In this document: positions 42,801-49,021 of the stretch, piece by piece | How the letters are laid out: every line of letters begins with the position of its first letter | Numbering within the stretch: position 1 is the first letter of the stretch | Source of the DNA: a virus | DNA: 64,000 bases | Virus record (IMG/VR): IMGVR_UViG_3300042319_002138 | Coordinates: 62,001-126,000 of that record | Strand: one strand, 5' to 3' | The notes under the pieces: model-generated | Told to the model about the DNA's origin: nothing | Databases searched by the model: none | Seen by the model: the letters and a program-made list of their open reading frames with translations, nothing else | Translations under genes and position numbers: made by a program

Positions 42801-45014
42801 TTTTATCATACATATGAAAACCTAAAAGACCTACCACAAGAGGGACCAATATTAGATTTAAGTTCATCGAGAACAATTTATGACAGTTATTCTCCAAAAT
42901 ATATATTTTGGTCTAATTTTATGGGTGCCTCAAATACTAATACTTCTGTTGGTTCCGCGGATTCAATAATAAACACACCACTATGGTTACTTAATTATCC
43001 TTTATGGAAAAATTCTTGGCAATACGCTGAGTCTGGTGGTGATAACGGTACCGTGGCTCTTGATGAAGTAGTTTCAATAGTGGCTGGTAAAACTTCTGGT
43101 GAATTTGCTACTTACCTTGGAGAAGATATTGGTACATACCCATCTTACCATAATAAAGCTGATTCAAACCAAAGAAGAAATTGGTCTACTTGGTGGGGAT
43201 TAAATCAGTGGGGTGTAGATAATACTAATAATATATACAAACCATTGGCTTATATGGCGGTAATGTCATTTGGTTTTGATAATTTAAAATCTGAATTTAG
43301 AACAGGACATTTTCCACCTTGGGATGGCAATAGTGATACAGATTTATCATCATTTTCTAATTTCACAACTTCAGCTATTATGGCATATCCACCTAAAGCT
43401 TATATATTATTAATTGGAGCCATTTTATGGAGAATGAAAGAAACTAATTTATTATTATGGGACGAAATAAAACCTACAAAAGACCCTTTTCCTTATGACG
43501 CTAGTATAAATTCAGGGTGGAATAGATTAAATAAATCATACCTTTCTGACAATTCAAATATAGGTATAGATGACATAAACGACCCTGTATGGTTTTTCCA
43601 TACATCTACGTCTAGACCTTGGTTTAAAGGTGGTTCTGTATACGCAATAAAACCAGAACAAAATGCTTTATCTTTTGGTGGTACAAATTCTAGTTATCAA
43701 AGAAGATGGTTAGGTGCCCAAGGGGGTGTAGATAGATGGACCAATGGTGGAGCATCCATAAGTAAAAATTTTGGAACTCAAAAACCAGTAATTATCGGAC
43801 CTAATAACAGTATTAATTTTCCTCCTGGTTTATCTGCTTCTGATTTTAACTTTACAAATTCATTATATCGAGCCGGATGGACTAAATCAAGTTCTATTTT
43901 TGGTAAAAATGATGATAAAGTCCCTAGTAATGGTATATTTAGAAGTGCTGTAGGTAATATTACCAAAGGATGGTTTGACCAATGTAGACCCGACCAAATG
44001 CCTTTTATTTTAAGTGATAGTGGTAGAGGTATTGATTTTACAAGTCCTAAAACATTGGTTATTACTAATCTAAGTACTGAAACAAATAAGAATATCAATT
44101 ACAGTGATAAGACACCTAATTTATTAAATAATAAATACCCTATTTTAAAAGAAGAATGTAAAGAATTAATGTTTATACCAAAAAGTTTAAAAATACAATT
44201 TATTGATGCTTTTGAATCTTGGGCAACAGGTGAAAATGCTAGATGGTTATTAGGCTTAGACCCATTAAATTGGAATGATAATGGTAGTTTAGATAATTGG
44301 TCAACAACAAGTGGTGGTTTTGATAATTCATATGTTTTAAATGGGTATAAAGGATTTTTAACTCAGACTGTTAGAAAAGATAGACAGTATTTAACATACA
44401 CCAAAGAAGATAAGAAAAATTACTATACACAACGTTTTACTTTTCTTGATGAGGGTGAATTATCTGGCACAAAACCAAAACCAAAAAAACAAAAGAAAAG
44501 TAATAGTAATACTGATTACGAACCAGCATCACCTACTTATGATGTTTCATGTTTTGTGGCTGGTTCTAAAATTAAGTTAAGTAGTGGTAAAAATATTAAT
44601 ATTGAAGATTTAGTAGTTGGTGATATTGTATTAAGTTATAATGTAAATACAAATATTTTTGAAGAAAGTAGTATTGAAAACGTTACAATAAATTATAAAG
44701 ATAATCTTGTAATTTACAATTTTGATAACGGAATTAAAATAACTTGTACCGATACCCACCCTATTTGGGTTGTTGGTAAAGGTTGGTCTTCTTATAGACA
44801 AACTGATGTAAATGATTCTGAACATATAGGACCCACAAAACAAATTAGTAGTGGTGATGAATGTTTTTATTATTCTAACAATAAATTTAATAAAGTTAAA
44901 ATTTCTAAAATAATTGAAAAACAAAATAAAATGGTTAGGGTTTGGAACGTTAAAAACGTTACTGGTAACCATAACTTCATCATAAATAATGTTTTAGTAC
45001 ATAACGTTACATAA
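39837..45014 (+). CDS. 1725-aa baseplate protein with C-terminal Hint domain
   Basis: Residues ~1-230 are a beta-rich start (NIEFKSSFMPQIVIDFVDVR, VFELTVKGYYGRPVTYTLAL) of a type seen in baseplate proteins of related phages. Residues ~230-1540 are long and mostly unrecognised, rich in Asn, Tyr and Trp. A basic linker (KPKPKKQKKSNSNTDYEPAS) leads to a Hint domain at 1572-1723. The catalytic blocks look intact: Cys1572, TDTH in block B, and the closing VLVHN. Only Val-Thr remain after the His-Asn, then the TAA, whose last A is the first base of the next ATG. The protein may cut itself after assembly. It has no clear T4 counterpart. Confidence 0.78.
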   Translation: MALNQGPQPKVQDMGNGIRYVDPNPTDEIVNHEDLVMYVKLVARSKGRSILTFDDANDQVTNIVEQRNVKSETNFTYPTGKDSIDTSWTNIGGGNLNFGEDLGSFGITNINIEFKSSFMPQIVIDFVDVRGAALFEQGPCSPYAVFFHLPYPVFELTVKGYYGRPVTYTLALTKFNTKFNSDTGNFESKAEFVGYTYAFLADIPMGYVMAAGFMEKPHNGKDILAEKWKLLMDKKVLVNNVETPLIDQTSFTDATKPINVYDLIKSSKKLESRTSELKNSTQVTNLGKINKTKNELKGLRESVLEFRQKFLEKIANSPNGGYRISPNTTNQKNTLYLKLPNVSASDDNPVLVELKKVVETYFGTGENSQLGGTIGAKYNSVNSYYTNNAIDGPPILSWDTIKTNASGFFGTPINIVDGLRDYYIDIYESLLKPIDVASVELNKKYIIEKDNTKNFLNKEVVTTLGFLPTISNVFAIILTNVEVFLELLLRTSRDAEKYHQENNVNIGLDKTGLQQILDLKGTQNNGAELSDEENDKQKNKVYPWPTYYEKKQGSDSEVGDKETYPGENPEFVSWPEVIFVESFIKALTKLKGELAVLELQLENLPGYDNFAPITPYETHAFGVVESPNRWLKIQNGSSDQASWADSIYKVMGENAFIIGDYTMINSLSVWKSQLGFKNGWGVETLTNGNGASNGYSNTGNKYSIKPQRLAENPKVLQNIAANNQLGRYGGEGFTYGSQGKDTDSFKRKIVPATTKRMKDWGYVDALNLMTTLKLDGGVNTTLEWLQNDITTAKKDFIITEIKRVLTNKLKTQKFDEWKVSATAAIGGTPALVDKQSQIWNSYFQYVTAKNVLTLTGPIYLNDRVDSAKDIKISANPHNNDGSGAVLVKDTDLTAREIDFSSDSLIEEIKNGYKKYYASTEETDSGIAENLLEVGSLAYRLLKFRPKTPRDKPTTAYDTKKVIETEADINLSRDKNTNMLTLGDYFAPNFYHTYENLKDLPQEGPILDLSSSRTIYDSYSPKYIFWSNFMGASNTNTSVGSADSIINTPLWLLNYPLWKNSWQYAESGGDNGTVALDEVVSIVAGKTSGEFATYLGEDIGTYPSYHNKADSNQRRNWSTWWGLNQWGVDNTNNIYKPLAYMAVMSFGFDNLKSEFRTGHFPPWDGNSDTDLSSFSNFTTSAIMAYPPKAYILLIGAILWRMKETNLLLWDEIKPTKDPFPYDASINSGWNRLNKSYLSDNSNIGIDDINDPVWFFHTSTSRPWFKGGSVYAIKPEQNALSFGGTNSSYQRRWLGAQGGVDRWTNGGASISKNFGTQKPVIIGPNNSINFPPGLSASDFNFTNSLYRAGWTKSSSIFGKNDDKVPSNGIFRSAVGNITKGWFDQCRPDQMPFILSDSGRGIDFTSPKTLVITNLSTETNKNINYSDKTPNLLNNKYPILKEECKELMFIPKSLKIQFIDAFESWATGENARWLLGLDPLNWNDNGSLDNWSTTSGGFDNSYVLNGYKGFLTQTVRKDRQYLTYTKEDKKNYYTQRFTFLDEGELSGTKPKPKKQKKSNSNTDYEPASPTYDVSCFVAGSKIKLSSGKNINIEDLVVGDIVLSYNVNTNIFEESSIENVTINYKDNLVIYNFDNGIKITCTDTHPIWVVGKGWSSYRQTDVNDSEHIGPTKQISSGDECFYYSNNKFNKVKISKIIEKQNKMVRVWNVKNVTGNHNFIINNVLVHNVT
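44550..45005 (+). other. Hint (intein-like autoprocessing) domain
   Basis: Region of the 1725-aa protein, 152 residues. Block A: CFVAGSKIKLSSG with EDLVVGDIVLSYN. Block B: CTDTHPIWV. Block F: RVWNVKNVTGNHNFI. Block G: NVLVHN. No endonuclease domain is inserted. The residue after HN is Val, not Cys/Ser/Thr, so normal protein splicing is not expected. Cleavage as in bacterial intein-like domains or hedgehog-like ester formation are the options. Confidence 0.85.
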
Positions 45015-46942
45015 TGAGTGATAACACAAGATTAGTAGGATTAAAAAAAGATAAAAACAAAGAACTGTATGAAGAATTATTTGTAACTGATTCTAAATAC
45101 CGTTTAATTTCTTCATCACCTAAAGTTTTTTCTGCCATACATCCTGATGATTTTAATGAAGAATTTTATATATCTGAGGATGAATTAAGTTCATACGTCG
45201 ACGGATTTATTCAAGCGGTGTCAGACAATTCCAAAAAAATTATTGAGTCAATTACACAAAATACGGATAATAACGATAATATAGCTGATTCCGCTTTAAA
45301 TGACACAGACCTAAAACTTTCTTTATATCGTTCATTTAAATCACTTTACGATAAATGGATTTCTTGTTCTGTAATTGGTTCAGATAGTACTTCGGGTAAT
45401 ACTTCAGGTTATTTCTATAATAACTATGGTAGTAGTAGTCCATCTGAAACAAGGATGTTATATGAACATTTTAGTTTTGTTAATAGAGGTAATGGTGATG
45501 TGGGTAAAAAAGCAGTTATAGATTTTTCATACCTTTCTAATTTAGCTAGTACCAAAAACGGACAAGGGCCAACACAATCCCTATACGAATCTATAACTAA
45601 TTTATTAACAAAAAACAATTTTGAATTTTTTGCAATGCCAAACGTAATTGGGTATTCTACAGGGGGCAATGAAGTTCTTGAAAATATTTTTAGAGCTTTC
45701 GATAGTCCTATAGATAGAATACCCGCTAAACCTGGATTTGTGTGTATGTTTATTGGGGGTAATTCTAGGACATTAGATATACCAAAAACTTCATGTAGTA
45801 ATAATGGTATTAATTTTGATTATGTAGACGATACCTTTGATATAGATAAACCCACTACATACCCAGAAGATTTTATTAAAAATGGTGGTATAACAGCTTT
45901 TAAAGTTAGATACGGACAACAAACCCAAAATCATTTTAAATCTTTAGAACTAGACCAATCCGAATTTAAAGAAACTCAAGAATCACTTTTGGTAATTGAT
46001 GCCTTAACAAATCCTAGTAGTGGCTCAGACCCAACACAAATTGGTAAGGGTAATAATATTTATGATATGTATTTGACAAGAAACTATTCTTGTACTGTTA
46101 ACACATTTGGTAACATGCAAATACAACCAATGATGGTCTTTAAATTAGAGAACGTCCCAATGTATAAAGGAACTTATTTAATTACAAACGTCAGTCATTC
46201 CATAAAACCACACAATGTAGAAACAACATTTAAAGGTGTGAGACAACCAATAGTCACCGTACCTATTGTAACAGAAGCTTTGAGTTTGATTGACCTAGCT
46301 CTAGCTGAAACACTACAAGGAGATGCTGCTTTAGGTAACACTGGTGGGGGAGGTGGAGGAACCACAACTACAACTACAATATTACCAGCCAACCAAATAT
46401 TCATAGACGATACTGTTTATGGAGATAGTTCAAATGAACAATGCCCTAAAATAGACGGTATAACAGATGGTGGTGTTGGTGACGCTTATACCGGTGGTAA
46501 ATTATTTAAAATTAGGTTATGTAAGGTAAAAGGTGCACTTATAAACGTCAAAATGGCGGAAAATTTAAATAATATGGTTAATGCCGCACAAGCGGATGGT
46601 GTACCATTAACTTGTGGTAGTAACTTTAGAACAATGGAAGACCAAATAAATACGGCTAAAGCTAATGGGTGTTATAAAACAGGTGTTTATGTAAAAGGTA
46701 ATTGTGACCCTGATACTGCCACACCAGGGAGGTCAAGACACCAAAGTGGATTTGCAATAGATTTTGGTTGTAATGGGTCGACAATTTGTTATAAACACGA
46801 TTCAGCTTGGTGTGCCGCAAATGGTGCTTCTAAAAAACCAAACGAATATGTTTGTTTTAATTGGTTGGTTAATAACGCCTCAAAATACGGATTTATTAAT
46901 TACAACGGTGAGGCTTGGCACTGGTCAATAGATGGTACATAA
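45014..46942 (+). CDS. Hub paralogue 1 with M15 peptidase cargo
   Basis: The 642-aa protein has the shared hub scaffold at residues 1-440 and a Gly/Thr linker (TGGGGGGTTTTTTI) at ~442-455. The last ~130 residues are an M15 (VanY-type D-Ala-D-Ala carboxypeptidase-like) domain with SRHQSGFAIDFG (H576, D583) and GEAWHWS (E633, H636), the full zinc site. The scaffold end (CTVNTFGNMQIQPMMVFKLE, GTYLITNVSHSI) looks like the hub fold of gp27/gpD proteins. It would place a peptidoglycan-cutting head at the tail tip. The ATG overlaps the TAA of the Hint-bearing gene, so translation is coupled. Cys pairs in the cargo suggest it is stable outside the cytoplasm. Confidence 0.82.
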   Translation: MSDNTRLVGLKKDKNKELYEELFVTDSKYRLISSSPKVFSAIHPDDFNEEFYISEDELSSYVDGFIQAVSDNSKKIIESITQNTDNNDNIADSALNDTDLKLSLYRSFKSLYDKWISCSVIGSDSTSGNTSGYFYNNYGSSSPSETRMLYEHFSFVNRGNGDVGKKAVIDFSYLSNLASTKNGQGPTQSLYESITNLLTKNNFEFFAMPNVIGYSTGGNEVLENIFRAFDSPIDRIPAKPGFVCMFIGGNSRTLDIPKTSCSNNGINFDYVDDTFDIDKPTTYPEDFIKNGGITAFKVRYGQQTQNHFKSLELDQSEFKETQESLLVIDALTNPSSGSDPTQIGKGNNIYDMYLTRNYSCTVNTFGNMQIQPMMVFKLENVPMYKGTYLITNVSHSIKPHNVETTFKGVRQPIVTVPIVTEALSLIDLALAETLQGDAALGNTGGGGGGTTTTTTILPANQIFIDDTVYGDSSNEQCPKIDGITDGGVGDAYTGGKLFKIRLCKVKGALINVKMAENLNNMVNAAQADGVPLTCGSNFRTMEDQINTAKANGCYKTGVYVKGNCDPDTATPGRSRHQSGFAIDFGCNGSTICYKHDSAWCAANGASKKPNEYVCFNWLVNNASKYGFINYNGEAWHWSIDGT

Positions 46943-46948
46943 AATATT

Positions 46949-46995
46949 ATGGGTGATAAAAAAAATTAATAGGATTAAAAAAATAAGATAAAAAT
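46949..46995 (+). pseudogene. Relic of a fourth hub-paralogue start
   Basis: The gap between paralogues 1 and 2 begins ATGGGTGATAAAAA and matches the first ~45 bp of the paralogues with a few substitutions and one 2-bp insertion. It keeps TAGGATTAAAAAAA and AGATAAAAAT. It reads MGDKKN and then stops. It looks like the stump of a lost or partly duplicated copy. Confidence 0.7.
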
Positions 46996-46996
46996 A

Positions 46997-48982
46997 ATGA
47001 GTGATAACACAAGATTAGTAGGATTAAAAAAAGATAAAAATGATGAACTGTACAAAGAATTATTTGTAACTGATTCTAAATACCGTTTAATTTCTTCATC
47101 ACCTAAAGTTTTTAGTGCAATTCACCCTGAAGATTTTGGAGAAGATTTTTATATTTCAGAGGATGAACTAGGTTCTTATATTGATGGATTTATTCAAGCG
47201 GTGACCGATAACTCTCAAAAAATCATTGATTCCATCACACAAAATACAGATAATAACGATAATATAGCTGATTCTGCTTTAAATGACACAGACCTAAAAC
47301 TTTCTTTATATCGCTCATTTAAATCTCTTTACGATAAATGGATTTCTAGTTCAGAATATAACCAACAACAAACATCTAATTATTTTTATAATGCATATTC
47401 AGCAGAAAAAACTGACGAAAGAATGTTATACGAACATTTTAATTTTGTTAATAGATGTGGTACTGACATAGGTAAAAAGGCTGTTATAGATTTTGCTTAC
47501 CTTTCTAATTTAGCTAGTACCAAAAATGGGCAAGGACCTACACAATCACTATACGAATCTATAACTGGAGTTTTAAGTAAAAATAATTTTAATTTCTTAC
47601 CATTACCTGGGTATATTAAATATTCAGACGCAAATACAAGTGAATTAGAAGATATGTTTAGAGCTTTTGATGGTCCACTAACTAAAATGAGAGCAAACCC
47701 TAAATTTGTGTGTATGTTTATTGGTGGTAGTTCTAGAAGTTTAGATATACCTAGGTCTTATTGTGGTACTAACGGAACTAATTTTGAATATAAAGATGAT
47801 TCTTTTGACATATTTGACCCAACCACTTACCCCCAAGATTTTAATAACGATAAAACAAGTGGTATTGTGGCTTTTAAAGTTAGATACGGACAAGAAACCC
47901 AAAACCACTTTATTAAAGTGGAGTTAGACCAAGCTGAGTTTAGGGAAACACAAGATTCACTTTTGGTAATTGACGCTTTGGTAAACCCAAGTAGTGGTTC
48001 GGACCCAACACAAATTGGTAAGGGTAATAATTTATATGATGTTAACTTAACTAGAGGTTACACTTGTAAGGTTGAGACTTTGGGTAACATGCAAATACAA
48101 CCCACAATGTTTTTTAAATTAGAAAATATCCCAATGTTTAGAGGTACTTATCTAATTACAGATGTATCACACACAATCGTACCACATAACGCTAAAACAA
48201 CTTTTACAGCAACAAGACAACCAATAATTACGGTACCAATTGTGACCGAAGCTTTGAGTATATTAGATTTATCTTTAGTTGAAACAGTACAAGGAGACAC
48301 GAATTTAAATAACACTGGAGGTGGAGGAACCACAACAACCACAACAACTGATAATAATTATGACGAATCTACAGTAACAACATTCAGTGGAATTGATGAT
48401 TGTGTAACAACTTCTTTAAATAGTGTTAAAAATGATGGGTCCTTCCCAGTAATCATAAAAGGATGTTATACGGCTAAAGATTTAGGTGGAGACGCCTTAC
48501 ACTCTTTTAATACTAGAAAAAGTGATAATTTTGGTGGTTATATGTTTACTGAATCAGCAGTACCAGCTAATTTTAGTAATAGAGTTAAAGTTGGTACACA
48601 GGGTGGAGTTTATGCTGGAAAAGGTGTTAACACTGTAATAAAAGAAATAAATAGTAAGGGTGTTAAAGTAAAAGTTTCAAAAATAGAAATTAATATAGAT
48701 TGGACTAATTATTTTGTTAGTTGGGCAGTTACAATAGAAAAAAGTACTGACGAAAAATCTTACATTGGAGTAGCTACTAGAGGTTCAATAGGTAGTATAT
48801 CTTCTGGAAACTATTCAGACAGAGCAGATTCACAAATACCGACATTAAAAAGCCAAAACCCAGAATACGCAAATTGGGTTTCACCAAAAATTATTTATAA
48901 TAAAAATATAATGGCAACTGGTTATTTAGAAGACCCTAAAAAACAATTAAGACAATATTTTTTAGCTTATACAAAAGCTTAA
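46997..48982 (+). CDS. Hub paralogue 2 with unknown cargo domain
   Basis: The 661-aa protein starts with the same 44 nucleotides as the other two copies and keeps the hub scaffold to about residue 436. A Gly/Thr linker (TGGGGTTTTTTDNN) at ~438-452 joins it to a ~205-aa C-terminal domain that I do not recognise. This part is beta-rich with a few aromatic turns (FGGYMFTESAVPANFSNRVK, TQGGVYAGKGVNTVIKEINS, VSKIEINIDWTNYFVSWAVT, IGVATRGSIGS). No zinc, Glu or Ser-His catalytic site stands out. By position it should act on the cell envelope as the other two cargos do, either as an enzyme or as a binding domain. Confidence 0.78.
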   Translation: MSDNTRLVGLKKDKNDELYKELFVTDSKYRLISSSPKVFSAIHPEDFGEDFYISEDELGSYIDGFIQAVTDNSQKIIDSITQNTDNNDNIADSALNDTDLKLSLYRSFKSLYDKWISSSEYNQQQTSNYFYNAYSAEKTDERMLYEHFNFVNRCGTDIGKKAVIDFAYLSNLASTKNGQGPTQSLYESITGVLSKNNFNFLPLPGYIKYSDANTSELEDMFRAFDGPLTKMRANPKFVCMFIGGSSRSLDIPRSYCGTNGTNFEYKDDSFDIFDPTTYPQDFNNDKTSGIVAFKVRYGQETQNHFIKVELDQAEFRETQDSLLVIDALVNPSSGSDPTQIGKGNNLYDVNLTRGYTCKVETLGNMQIQPTMFFKLENIPMFRGTYLITDVSHTIVPHNAKTTFTATRQPIITVPIVTEALSILDLSLVETVQGDTNLNNTGGGGTTTTTTTDNNYDESTVTTFSGIDDCVTTSLNSVKNDGSFPVIIKGCYTAKDLGGDALHSFNTRKSDNFGGYMFTESAVPANFSNRVKVGTQGGVYAGKGVNTVIKEINSKGVKVKVSKIEINIDWTNYFVSWAVTIEKSTDEKSYIGVATRGSIGSISSGNYSDRADSQIPTLKSQNPEYANWVSPKIIYNKNIMATGYLEDPKKQLRQYFLAYTKA

Positions 48983-49021
48983 TTATACTATCTGTTTTAG
49001 TTAAAAAAATAATAAAGTAAT

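Noticed and set aside
45003-45020. A -1 frameshift that would fuse the Hint-bearing protein to hub paralogue 1, making the hub a C-extein
   Set aside because: The next gene is in the -1 frame and overlaps by one base, but no slippery heptamer lies there, the hub copies 2 and 3 have the same start without any Hint in front, and a plain stop-start overlap explains it.
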